This document shows, piece by piece, positions 1 through 7,661 of a stretch of 64,000 nt of DNA; the stretch's first letter is position 1, and the number at the start of each line of letters is the position of its first letter. The stretch is taken from positions 109,929-173,928 of the forward strand of contig NZ_JABBXA010000021.1 in the NCBI RefSeq assembly GCF_014161445.1, read 5' to 3'. The stretch comes from Microbispora sp. H13382 (lineage in GTDB: Bacteria > Actinomycetota > Actinomycetes > Streptosporangiales > Streptosporangiaceae). The translations under genes were made by a program, and so were the position numbers. The notes below the pieces were generated by a model that was given only the letters and a program-made list of their open reading frames with translations, did no database searches and was not told the DNA's origin.

Positions 1-831
1 CACCGGCACGATGTCGTCGCCCTGTGCCAGCAGCCAGGCGATGGCCAGCCGGCCCATACCGATGTCCATATCGGCCGCCACCCGCTGGGCTTCGCGCAGC
101 CGCAGAAGCTCGGTCTCCAGGCTCTCCGGTGAGAAGCGCGGGTCGCGGCGGCGCACGTCTCCCGCGGCGAGCTGGACCGGCGAGGTGATCCTGCCGGTCA
201 GGAAGCCCCTGCCGAGCGGCCTGCCGGCGATGACGCCCATCCCCAGCTCGCGCGCCACCGGCAGCAGCTCACGCTCCGCCCGGCGCCGCCACAGGGAGTA
301 CTCCACCGCGACCGCGGCGACGGGCCGCGCCGCGTGCGCGCGCCGCAACCGCTTTCCGTCCAGCCCGCGGACGCCGATGTGCGCGATCTTCCCGGCGTCC
401 TGGAGACGGCCGGCGGCCCCCATCGTCTCCTCGATCTGCGCGTCCCCGGCGCCGGGGTCCACCACGAACAGGTCGACCCGCTCGACGCCCAGGCGGGACA
501 GCGAGGCGTCGCAGGCCCTGCCGAGGTCCTCGGGGCGCGAGACGCAGCCGCCCGGTCCCACACCGGGGCCGGCCGCGATCAGGGCCTCGTCACGCCGGTG
601 GGCGACGGCCTTGCCCACCAGGCGCTCGGCCTCGCCGCCGCCGTCGGTCAGGTCGATCAGCGACACGCCGCCGTCGAGCGCGCGCCGGACGACCCGCATC
701 GCCTCGTCGGGGTCGGCAGCGCCGTAGGCGCCGGTCAGCGCGGTGCAGCCGAGCCCGAGGCTCGTGGCGACGAGTCCCTGCCCGCCCAGGCTCACGCGCC
801 GCATGACGCCGCCCGCGACCGGCGTGGCCAT
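1..831 (-). CDS. Aldo/keto reductase family protein (partial, C-terminus beyond window)
   Basis: Reading leftward, the translation gives a TIM-barrel aldo/keto reductase: an N-terminal stretch with GGQGLVATSLGLGC, then VRRALDGGVSLID, a DLFVVDPG strand and a GVIAGRPLGRGFL segment like the GVxxxSPLxxGxL of the family. Members reduce aldehydes and ketones with NADPH in the cytosol. About 277 residues are visible and the C-terminal end is off the window, so the protein is incomplete here. Two in-frame ATG codons are possible, at 831 and 804; neither has a strong Shine-Dalgarno sequence. It lies 156 bp downstream of the cupin gene on the same strand, so it may be the last gene of the leftward biosynthetic run or an unrelated neighbour. 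The usual catalytic Asp-Tyr-Lys-His tetrad is poorly matched, so I would not predict its substrate. Confidence 0.72.
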   Translation of the reverse strand, partial: MATPVAGGVMRRVSLGGQGLVATSLGLGCTALTGAYGAADPDEAMRVVRRALDGGVSLIDLTDGGGEAERLVGKAVAHRRDEALIAAGPGVGPGGCVSRPEDLGRACDASLSRLGVERVDLFVVDPGAGDAQIEETMGAAGRLQDAGKIAHIGVRGLDGKRLRRAHAARPVAAVAVEYSLWRRRAERELLPVARELGMGVIAGRPLGRGFLTGRITSPVQLAAGDVRRRDPRFSPESLETELLRLREAQRVAADMDIGMGRLAIAWLLAQGDDIVPV

Positions 832-987
832 GACCGCTTGAAGGGCTTCGATATCGCTTCGTCATTCACGTGGACACCGCTGGAAGTAATGGAGGTATGA
901 GAAACGCGAGGATGCACCCGATACCTCTCGGATTGCACGAGGCGGATTTTCCACCCCTATTTTTCCCCACTGCTACGACCGTTCGTG

Positions 988-1803
988 CTACAAATCCGGC
1001 AAATCATCGGCCAGATATGGCGGAATTCCGGCCACGGAACCGCCGAACACGACGAAGCGGCTGGCGAGGTGGCCCGAGTGGGGGTTGCGGGCGCCGTGCC
1101 GGACGCCCGGCGGCGCGAAGACGCCGTCGCCGGGCCCCAGGTCCACCCACCGGTCGTGCAGGTAGAACTGCCCCTCACCCTCGAAGACGAAGTACACCGC
1201 CTCGTTCTCCTCGTGCGGGCGCACGCCGAGCGTCTCCCCCGGCTGCATGATGCCGCAGCGCAGGCAGAGCCCCGCACGGCCGGCCCCCGGCCGGAACAGG
1301 ACGTTCGCGGCAGGCGGGGTCAGCCAGGTCTCGCCGTTCCACAGCGAGCGGAACCGGGCCGGGCCGGTGCCGGGCCGGACGCTGCCTGCCGGGCCGCCCT
1401 CGGACGGCACGGCGCTCCAGACGTAGACGGTCATCTCCCGGTCGCCGGCCGACAGGGAGTACGTACTGCCGGCGGGCGAGTACAGCGCCGAGGCGGCGCG
1501 CATCCGGCTGATCTCGTAGCCGACGGTGCCGACGCCCGCGCCGGCCAGCACGACCGCGATCTGCTCGGCCGCCGCCGCGCCGGGCGGTGACCACTGGCGG
1601 CCCGCGGGGATGCGGACCGCCTCGACGGCGGCGTGCCGCGCGCCGACGTGCGGGCCGGTCACCGGGCTGACGAAGCAGTCGCCGTGGCGCCGATACTCCA
1701 GCTCCGCCGCCCGCAGCACCGCACCGGCCTCGTGCCTCGTGCCGGTCTCATGCCTGGTGCCGGTCTCATGCCTGGTGCCGGTCTCTTGTCTGGTCAGGTT
1801 CAT
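988..1803 (-). CDS. Bicupin family protein
   Basis: A 271-residue protein with two cupin barrels. The first (about residues 45-150) lacks a clear metal-binding HxH motif. The second carries RPHEENEAVYFVFEGEG followed by GPGDGVFAPPGVRHG, the typical two-part cupin metal site with His and Glu ligands and a later His. The start is ATG 1803, 14 bp after the MFS stop, so the two are probably co-transcribed; a longer reading frame from 1953 would overlap the MFS gene and is unlikely. The N-terminus contains an 18-bp tandem repeat encoding ETGTRH three times. Two-barrel cupins include BacB, the isomerase of bacilysin biosynthesis, and a single-metal bicupin beside an ATP-grasp ligase and an MFS exporter recalls that operon. 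A role in tailoring an amino-shikimate product is inferred, not shown. Confidence 0.75.
   Translation of the reverse strand: MNLTRQETGTRHETGTRHETGTRHEAGAVLRAAELEYRRHGDCFVSPVTGPHVGARHAAVEAVRIPAGRQWSPPGAAAAEQIAVVLAGAGVGTVGYEISRMRAASALYSPAGSTYSLSAGDREMTVYVWSAVPSEGGPAGSVRPGTGPARFRSLWNGETWLTPPAANVLFRPGAGRAGLCLRCGIMQPGETLGVRPHEENEAVYFVFEGEGQFYLHDRWVDLGPGDGVFAPPGVRHGARNPHSGHLASRFVVFGGSVAGIPPYLADDLPDL
1739..1792. repeat. Three tandem 18-bp units inside the cupin gene
   Basis: Three copies of an 18-bp unit (GTGCCGGTCTCATGCCTG on the plus strand, third copy with two changes), preceded by a degenerate copy. In the cupin frame each unit encodes ETGTRH, so copy number changes keep the frame. It sits in the unstructured N-terminal tail and looks like replication-slippage DNA. 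Confidence 0.85.
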
Positions 1804-1817
1804 CGGGCTCTCCCGGG

Positions 1818-3095
1818 TCACACCCGCGCGAGTTCGGCGCGGGCGGCGGAGGGGGTGAGGATCGCGCGGTACTGCCAGATGATCACCAGGCCGAAGACGC
1901 CGTACAGCGCGGCCATGCCCCACGGCGGGAGCACCGAGCCGACCGTGATGCACAGCGACGCGACGACCAGGGCCACCCGGATGTTGAGGTTGTAGACCGC
2001 CATGTAGCGGGTGCGCGACGCGGCCGGGACCATGTCGGCGAGCAGCGCCTGCCTGACCGGCACGTCCATGAGCTCGCCCACGGTGAGCACCAGCGCGGCC
2101 ACGAGCAGGACCCAGCCGGTGTCGCTGACGGCCAGCACCATGTATCCGGCGGTGAACAGCCCGGCCCCGGCGTACATCCGGACGCGGTCGGGCACCCGGC
2201 GCAGCACCAGGTGCGCGACGAGCGCGAGCGCCACGACGAGCACGGTGTTCTCCGCGCGGAGGATGCCGAGCATCTCCACGCCGTCCACCCGGACCGCCCA
2301 GGACCCGATCGCCAGCAAATTCTGCTCCGGCAGGTCCCTGGCCAGCCGTACGCCGATGTAGTTGATCAGTTGCAGCTCGATGGACATGAACAGCGTGGCG
2401 GCCACCAGCAACCGGCCGAAGGCGCGGTCCTGGAGCACCAGCCGGTAGCCGGAGGCGAAGTCCCGCAGGATCGAGCCGCGCGGCTGGGCCGCCGCGCCGG
2501 TCTCCTCCGGCCCGGTCTGCTCCGGCTTGGTCTCCGCGATCAGGAAGTACGTGGCCGCGGCGATCACGACCGTGCCCCCGGCGGCCAGGGCGAGCAGCAG
2601 CGTGAAGTGGCCGTTGTAGAGGAAACCGCCGAGCAGCGCGCCGAAGGCCAGCGCGAGGTTGATCGACCAGTAGTTGATCGTGTAGACGAGCTTGCGGCTC
2701 TCGGGGGTCGTGACGTCGAGGATCATCGCGTCGTTGGCGGGCATCGCGAAGCTCGCGGCGAACTTGTTGACGAGGTAGCCGCAGTAGACGAGCGCCGGGC
2801 TGTGCCAGGCGGGCGCGTCGGCGACCGCCATGAGCGCGAACGTCAGGCAGACGCCGATTTCGCCGAGCAGGAGCGTGCGCCGCCGCCCGCGGGCGTCGGA
2901 CATGTGCCCGCCCGCGAGCGTGCCCACGACGCCGAGCACCATGACGGTCACGACCAGCACGCCCGCGACCGCCACGCCGTACTCGAAGGCGAGGTAGATG
3001 GCCATGAACGACATGACCATCGAGTCGAGCAGGCGCTGCAGGAACCCGACCGCGATGCGGATCCGCAGATTGGGATGGAGCGCGGACAGGTTCAC
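1818..3095 (-). CDS. MFS transporter, probable product exporter
   Basis: A 425-residue integral membrane protein with about 12 hydrophobic segments. The MFS signature after the second helix is visible as GGHMSDARGRRRTLLLGE, matching the GxLaDrxGrr loop. The start is GTG 3095, whose GTGA overlaps the stop of the ATP-grasp gene by 4 bp, showing translational coupling; the reading frame continues upstream without a stop only as a shadow of that gene. Position between an ATP-grasp ligase and a cupin suggests export of, and self-protection against, the locus product, as BacE does for bacilysin. Substrate is inferred from context only. A single N-terminal Val-Asn-Leu start fits the hydrophobic first helix that begins about 10 residues later. 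Confidence 0.85.
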   Translation of the reverse strand: MNLSALHPNLRIRIAVGFLQRLLDSMVMSFMAIYLAFEYGVAVAGVLVVTVMVLGVVGTLAGGHMSDARGRRRTLLLGEIGVCLTFALMAVADAPAWHSPALVYCGYLVNKFAASFAMPANDAMILDVTTPESRKLVYTINYWSINLALAFGALLGGFLYNGHFTLLLALAAGGTVVIAAATYFLIAETKPEQTGPEETGAAAQPRGSILRDFASGYRLVLQDRAFGRLLVAATLFMSIELQLINYIGVRLARDLPEQNLLAIGSWAVRVDGVEMLGILRAENTVLVVALALVAHLVLRRVPDRVRMYAGAGLFTAGYMVLAVSDTGWVLLVAALVLTVGELMDVPVRQALLADMVPAASRTRYMAVYNLNIRVALVVASLCITVGSVLPPWGMAALYGVFGLVIIWQYRAILTPSAARAELARV

Positions 3096-4318
3096 GGCGC
3101 CACGCCCGCCCCGGCCGCGACGGGCTCGGCCACCTCGGCGCGGACGAGCGAGTGGACGTGCCGCGCCCGCGCGACGGCCTGCTCCTCGGTCTCCCCGGTC
3201 ACCACGACGAAGCCGTGCCGGGTGCGCCAGTCGACCGTCTCCGGGATCCGGTCGCCCGGCCGGAAGGGGAACTCCAGCATGTCCACGAAGTCGAGCGCCC
3301 TGGCCTCCTCCACGCCCGCGACGGCGCGAACCTCGCCGGGGGTCAGGCTGAAGTAGGAGATGTGGGCGACCGCCCGGCGCTCCACCGTGCCCGGCGACCT
3401 GCCGTCGAGGATCCGGAAGACGGCCCGCTCGATGTCGAGCCCGGTGGCGAGCTGCACCAGGCGCGGGATCTGGTCGCCGCCGAGCCGCGCCTGCGACTCG
3501 ACGATCCGGGGGCCCGCGGCGGTCCAGATGATCTCGGTGTGGGCCGGGCCGGTCCGGTATCCGGTCAGCCGCAGCATCTCGGCCGTCAGCTCGGCCATCG
3601 CCGCCGTGTCGGGCCCCGCCTGCGCGGGATGAACGTGCCCGGCCTCGACGAACAGCGGCGGCGGGCCGAGCACCTTGCGGGTGACTCCCACGATCTGGTG
3701 GCGGCCGTGGTCGCTGAGCGACTCCACGCTGTATTCGGGGCCGCGCAGATACTCCTCCACCAGGACCGGCCCGCGGTAGCCGTAGGAGTCGAGCAGCGCG
3801 CCCCATTCGGCGACCTGGCCGGGCTCGCGCAGCAGGTACACGCCCCGGCTGCCGGCCAGCTCGGTCGGCTTGACGACCACCGGCAGCTCGAAGCCGCCGA
3901 GCAGGCTGGGCACGTCCTGCCAGCGCGCCGCGTGGGCGAACCGTACCGGGGACAGGCCGTGCTCGGCGAGCAGCCGGCGCAGCTGGAGCTTGTCGTTGAG
4001 CAGTTCGACCGACCTGGCCGGGTTGACCGCCTTGCCCAGGTCCTCCGCGATGCGGTAGGTGGCGAGCATGCTCTCCTCGGCCCCGATGTGGTAGACGAGG
4101 TCGGCGCCGAAGTCGCGCACGGCCTGCCGTACGGACCGGTCGAACGCGACGGGATCGGCGAAGTCGGTCAGCACGAGGGCGTCGGCGAGGTCGGCGATGC
4201 CGGCCAGGTAGTCCGGCGTCTGCAGGGTGGGATCCCAGACAGCGCAGATCCGGTGCCCCTCCTCACGGGCCTTGGTGACGAACGCCCGGTAGGGCATGAC
4301 CATGACGAGGTCGCTCAT
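3092..4318 (-). CDS. ATP-grasp ligase (amino-acid/peptide ligase type)
   Basis: A 408-residue enzyme of the ATP-grasp superfamily, which activates a carboxylate as acyl phosphate and joins it to an amine. Visible parts: an N-terminal Rossmann-like domain (about 1-110); the ATP-grasp core with PVVVKPTELAGSRGVYLL (Lys that binds ATP, glycine-rich loop), VLVEEYLRGPEYSVES, and TEIIWTAAGPRIVESQARLGGDQIP, which carries the Mg-binding Glu/Gln residues; then a C-terminal domain. The family includes BacD-like dipeptide ligases and PGM1 of pheganomycin biosynthesis, which couples an unusual amino acid to a ribosomal peptide. Start ATG 4318 lies 37 bp after a 31-codon peptide gene, and the stop overlaps the MFS start. 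Substrate is unknown; 4-aminophenylalanine or a derivative made by the upstream genes is the inference. Confidence 0.85.
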   Translation of the reverse strand: MSDLVMVMPYRAFVTKAREEGHRICAVWDPTLQTPDYLAGIADLADALVLTDFADPVAFDRSVRQAVRDFGADLVYHIGAEESMLATYRIAEDLGKAVNPARSVELLNDKLQLRRLLAEHGLSPVRFAHAARWQDVPSLLGGFELPVVVKPTELAGSRGVYLLREPGQVAEWGALLDSYGYRGPVLVEEYLRGPEYSVESLSDHGRHQIVGVTRKVLGPPPLFVEAGHVHPAQAGPDTAAMAELTAEMLRLTGYRTGPAHTEIIWTAAGPRIVESQARLGGDQIPRLVQLATGLDIERAVFRILDGRSPGTVERRAVAHISYFSLTPGEVRAVAGVEEARALDFVDMLEFPFRPGDRIPETVDWRTRHGFVVVTGETEEQAVARARHVHSLVRAEVAEPVAAGAGVAP

Positions 4319-4355
4319 CCGGGATCCTCCCCTCTTTCTGTGGCAGCGGCCGGGG

Positions 4356-4451
4356 TCAGTAGGGCAGCTCGCGGCCGGACGGCGTGCGGAGATCGGGCGA
4401 GTTCGACTGGGGCTTCCTGGTCGGCTTGCTCACGCGGATGCGACGTGCCAT
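4356..4451 (-). CDS. Short basic peptide gene, candidate precursor or ligase substrate (31 aa)
   Basis: A 31-codon ORF that is easily missed. It begins MARRIRVSKPTRKP, is rich in Arg/Lys in its first half, has a Ser/Asn/Pro segment (QSNSPDL) in the middle and ends RTPSGRELPY. A GGAGGA Shine-Dalgarno sequence stands 5 bp before ATG 4451, and 28 of 31 third codon positions are G or C, as in real genes here. It is the first gene after a 165-bp gap and lies 37 bp before an ATP-grasp ligase gene. Small peptide genes next to ATP-grasp enzymes can encode RiPP precursors (pheganomycin, graspetides). I recognise no known precursor family, so the role is inferred from size, signal and place. It could instead be a regulatory leader peptide. 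Confidence 0.6.
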   Translation of the reverse strand: MARRIRVSKPTRKPQSNSPDLRTPSGRELPY

Positions 4452-4616
4452 CGAAATCCTCCGAATCCCCGTACGGGCCTGTTTCGCGGGCCCTCTGACC
4501 AGCACGTTGGCACGCACGTATGGCCGCCACAACGGCCGCGCACCCTAATGACCAGGCCGGATGACGGAAGGGGCACACGGCCTACAACTTTGGTTACGCC
4601 GGAGTGCGACGAAAAT
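4452..4616 (-). promoter_or_regulatory. Gap between narK and the 31-aa peptide gene; possible promoter
   Basis: This 165-bp gap is the longest inside the distal part of the leftward run and may contain a promoter for the peptide/ATP-grasp/MFS/cupin genes. I see no convincing -35/-10 pair and no strong terminator for narK, so read-through from upstream is equally possible. Confidence 0.3.
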
Positions 4617-6110
4617 TCACACTCGCGCGTAGGCGAAGCTCGGCGCGCGGCTCGGCCCGCGCCGCAGGTAGGTCCACCACGTGAGCCCGGCGAGCAGCAC
4701 GTAGGAGCCGACGAAGATCCACAGCGCGGGCAGCGACCATCCCGCGTGCTCCTGGGCGACGCGGGCCGCGGCGGCGCCGGTCGCGCCCTTCATCGCGCTC
4801 GCCGCGTCGGTGCTCGCCAGGCGGAACACCTGCTGGATCAGGAACCCGCCGAACGCGCCTATCGCCCCGGCGATGCCGATCACCGCCGCGGCTTTGCGCT
4901 TGTAGTCCGGCGCGGTCAGCGCCGGGTCGAGACCGCGTGCGGCCGCCTCCCTGCGCCCCAGCTCGCCGAAGATCACCGGGATCATCCGGTACGTCGAGCC
5001 GTTGCCCACCCCGGAGCAGGCGAAGACGACCAGGTAGGCGCAGAAGAACAGGCCGAAGTCGTGGCGGATCACCCCGCCCGCCGCCGCGACCGTCGCCGCC
5101 ACCATCCCGGCGAAGACGGCCAGCGTGACACGGGCCCCGCCGTACCGGTCGGACAGCCGGCCCCCGAGCGGCCGGGCGACCGACCCGGCCAGCGCCCCGA
5201 CGAAGCCGAGCCCGGCGAGGTAGTCGCGCACGAACGGATGCTGGGCGAGGAACTCCGGGAACGTCGTCCTGATCACCAGCGGCAGCGCGAAGGAGAACCC
5301 GATGAACGAGCCGAACGTGCCGACGTAGAGCAGCGACACGATCCAGGTCTGCCCGTGCCGCAGCGCCGCGGCATACGACCGGGGGTCGGCCTTGGCCTCG
5401 GCGAGGCCGTCCATGAACAGCCAGGCGCAGACCGCGGCCACCACGATGAACGGCATCCAGATCAGCCCGGCGTACGCGAGGTGGACCCGCGTTCCCGACG
5501 CCGCCACGGGCACCCCGGCGACGACCACCAGCGGCACCAGGAGCTGGACGACCGCGACGCCGAGGTTGCCGCCCGCCGCGTTGAGGCCGAGCGCGAAGCC
5601 CTTGCGCCGCTCGGGATAGAAGAACGAGATGTTCGCCATCGAGGAGGAGAAGTTGCCGCCGCCGACGCCGGCCACGGCGGCGCAGGCGAGCAGGATCCAG
5701 AACCTCGTGTCGTGGTCCTGCGCGGCCAGCCAGCCGCTCGGCACGACGAACGCCAGCAGCGAGGACGGGATCAGCAGCAGCACCGCCGAGATCGTCGTCC
5801 ACACCCGGCCGCCGAAGCGCGGCACCGCGAACGTGTACGGGATCCGGATCGCCGCGCCCACCAGGTTGGGCGCGGAGACGAGCCAGAACGACTCCGACAC
5901 GCTCATCGGCAGCCCCGCGGCGGGCAGGCTCAGCACCACCACGGACCACAGCACCCAGATCGCGAAGCCCAGGTGCTCGGTGAAGACCGACAGGATCAGG
6001 TTGCGCCGGGCCACCCGGCGTCCGGTGGTCTCCCAGAACTCCTCGTCCTCCGGGTTCCAGTGCTCGATCCAGCCGCGGCCGCGCCGGGCGGCCCTGGTTC
6101 GCGCGCTCAT
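4617..6110 (-). CDS. narK: Nitrate/nitrite transporter, NarK family
   Basis: A 497-residue MFS protein of the nitrate/nitrite porter family. After a cytosolic N-terminus with WNPEDEEFWETTG, typical of actinobacterial NarK, come 12 predicted helices. The nitrate signature appears as GVGGGNFSSSMANISFFYP in helix 5 and a second glycine-rich copy FACSGVGNGSTYRMIP in helix 11. It imports nitrate and/or exports nitrite across the membrane. It is downstream of the nitrate reductase pair on the same strand, separated from nasB-like by 93 bp that hold a tandem duplication. No nitrite reductase (nirBD) gene is in the window, so nitrite is the end product of the local cassette. Start ATG 6110 has GGAGAC 5 bp upstream. 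Confidence 0.93.
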   Translation of the reverse strand: MSARTRAARRGRGWIEHWNPEDEEFWETTGRRVARRNLILSVFTEHLGFAIWVLWSVVVLSLPAAGLPMSVSESFWLVSAPNLVGAAIRIPYTFAVPRFGGRVWTTISAVLLLIPSSLLAFVVPSGWLAAQDHDTRFWILLACAAVAGVGGGNFSSSMANISFFYPERRKGFALGLNAAGGNLGVAVVQLLVPLVVVAGVPVAASGTRVHLAYAGLIWMPFIVVAAVCAWLFMDGLAEAKADPRSYAAALRHGQTWIVSLLYVGTFGSFIGFSFALPLVIRTTFPEFLAQHPFVRDYLAGLGFVGALAGSVARPLGGRLSDRYGGARVTLAVFAGMVAATVAAAGGVIRHDFGLFFCAYLVVFACSGVGNGSTYRMIPVIFGELGRREAAARGLDPALTAPDYKRKAAAVIGIAGAIGAFGGFLIQQVFRLASTDAASAMKGATGAAAARVAQEHAGWSLPALWIFVGSYVLLAGLTWWTYLRRGPSRAPSFAYARV

Positions 6111-6127
6111 GTGCGTCTCCTCGTCAG

Positions 6128-6183
6128 GTTCTCGGGAGTCATGCGTTCTCGCAGGTCAGGCGTTCTCGGGAGTCATGCGTTCT
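6128..6183. repeat. 22-bp direct repeat between nasB-like and narK
   Basis: The sequence GTTCTCGGGAGTCATGCGTT and its next two bases occurs at 6128-6149 and again at 6162-6183, a 34-bp period; a third partial copy reaches into the end of the nasB-like gene. It is a slippage-type tandem duplication in the spacer. Confidence 0.8.
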
Positions 6184-6203
6184 GGAGTCGGGCGTTTCCC
6201 GGG

Positions 6204-7661
6204 TCAGGCGTTCTCGGACTCGGCGAGCCAGCGGGCGATGCCGCACACCGCGTCGGCGCAGGTGCCGCACCCCGTGGTCGCCCGGGTGGCGGAGGCGAGG
6301 GCGGTCACGTCACGGGCCCCCGACCGCCACGCGGCGGCCAGGGCGTCCTTGCTGACCGTGTTGCAGCGGCACACCACGCTCGTCCCCGGCAGCGCCGCCA
6401 CGTTCCCGTCGCCGGAGGCGGCGCCCTCGCCGTACGGCATGGCCCGGCCGAGCAGCAGCGCGAGCCGGTCGGGCGGCACGGGCAGGCCGCGGTCGTAGAA
6501 CTGCGTGATCGCGGCGGCGGCGTCGGGCACGCCTATCGCGATGGCCCCCGCCACCCGCTCGTCGCGGACGACGAGCTTGGCGTAGCGGCCCCGGGCCGGC
6601 TCGCTCAGCCACAGCACCTCGGCGCGCGGGTCGTCCGGCGCGGCGTGCACGTCGCCCAGCGCGGCCAGGTCAACCCCGCTCGCCTTGAGCCGGGTGACCA
6701 CCTTCGTGCCGCGGTACGGCGACCGCGTGCCGGTGAGCAGCGCGGCCAGCGCGGCGGCCTGCTCCCACGCGGGCTGCACCAGGCCGGGCACCGTGCCGGG
6801 GTGCCGCGCGCAGTCGCCGATCGCGTGGATCAGCGGGTCGCTCGTGCGCAGGTCGTCGTCGACCAGCACGCCGCCGTCGACGGCGAGCCCGGCGGCGGAC
6901 GCCTGCGCGGTCTGCGGGCGCACCCCGGCCGCCACGACGAGGAGGTCGGCGGGAACCAGCCGGCCGTCGTCCAGCTTGAGCCCGTCGCCCGGCAGGTAGC
7001 GGGCCGCCCGCGAGTTCAGCAGCACCCGCACGCCGAGGCCGCCCAGGACCCGGGCGAGCACCTGGCCCGCGCCGTGGTCGAGCTGGCGCTCCATGAGGTG
7101 GCCGGTGTGGTGGACGACGGTGACCGCGTTGCCGCGCGCCGCCAGGCCCCTGGCCGCCTCCAGGCCGAGCAGGCCGCCGCCGAGCACGGCCACCCGCACG
7201 CCGCCCCGCGCGCCGGCCGTGATCGCGGCGCAGTCGTCCAGCGTGCGGAACGTCGCCACGCCGGGGGCCGGACCCCCGTCGTCGCCGATCAGGCCCTCCA
7301 CCGGCGGCACCCACGCGCGGGCGCCAGTGGCCAGCACGAGCACGTCGTAGCCGACCCGTGTGCCGTCGTCGAGCGCGACGCCGCGCCCGGCGCGGTCGAT
7401 CGACACGACCGTCCGGCCCCGCCGCACCTCGACGCCGTGCCCGGCGCCCCAGCCCTCCTCCTGCAGCCGCACCGACTCGGCGGACATCGCGCCCGCCAGC
7501 ACGTTCGACAGCAGGACCCGGTTGTACGGCGGGTGCGGCTCGTCCCCGATCGCGACGATCGCGACGCGCTCCCCCGCCGGGTCCCGGCGGCGGATCTCCT
7601 CCGCCAGCCGGGCGCCGGCCATGCCGTAGCCGGCGATCACGACCCTGGTGACACCGGTCAT
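6204..7661 (-). CDS. nasB: NAD(P)H-dependent FAD reductase with BFD-type [2Fe-2S] domain, nitrate reductase electron-transfer subunit
   Basis: A 485-residue flavoprotein resembling the N-terminal half of NirB/NasB. It has the FAD dinucleotide fold near the start (VVIAGYGMAGARLAEE), the NAD fold at about residue 145 (VAVLGGGLLGLEAARGL), the FAD-binding AIGDCARHP motif at about 280, and a C-terminal BFD-like cluster domain with VVCRCNTVS and TGCGTCADAVC supplying four cysteines. It passes electrons from NAD(P)H to the nitrate reductase. Start ATG 7661 overlaps the reductase stop by 4 bp (ATGA), so the two are translationally coupled. It lacks the siroheme nitrite reductase domain of true NirB, so it should not reduce nitrite itself. 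The symbol follows function, not strict orthology. Confidence 0.85.
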   Translation of the reverse strand: MTGVTRVVIAGYGMAGARLAEEIRRRDPAGERVAIVAIGDEPHPPYNRVLLSNVLAGAMSAESVRLQEEGWGAGHGVEVRRGRTVVSIDRAGRGVALDDGTRVGYDVLVLATGARAWVPPVEGLIGDDGGPAPGVATFRTLDDCAAITAGARGGVRVAVLGGGLLGLEAARGLAARGNAVTVVHHTGHLMERQLDHGAGQVLARVLGGLGVRVLLNSRAARYLPGDGLKLDDGRLVPADLLVVAAGVRPQTAQASAAGLAVDGGVLVDDDLRTSDPLIHAIGDCARHPGTVPGLVQPAWEQAAALAALLTGTRSPYRGTKVVTRLKASGVDLAALGDVHAAPDDPRAEVLWLSEPARGRYAKLVVRDERVAGAIAIGVPDAAAAITQFYDRGLPVPPDRLALLLGRAMPYGEGAASGDGNVAALPGTSVVCRCNTVSKDALAAAWRSGARDVTALASATRATTGCGTCADAVCGIARWLAESENA

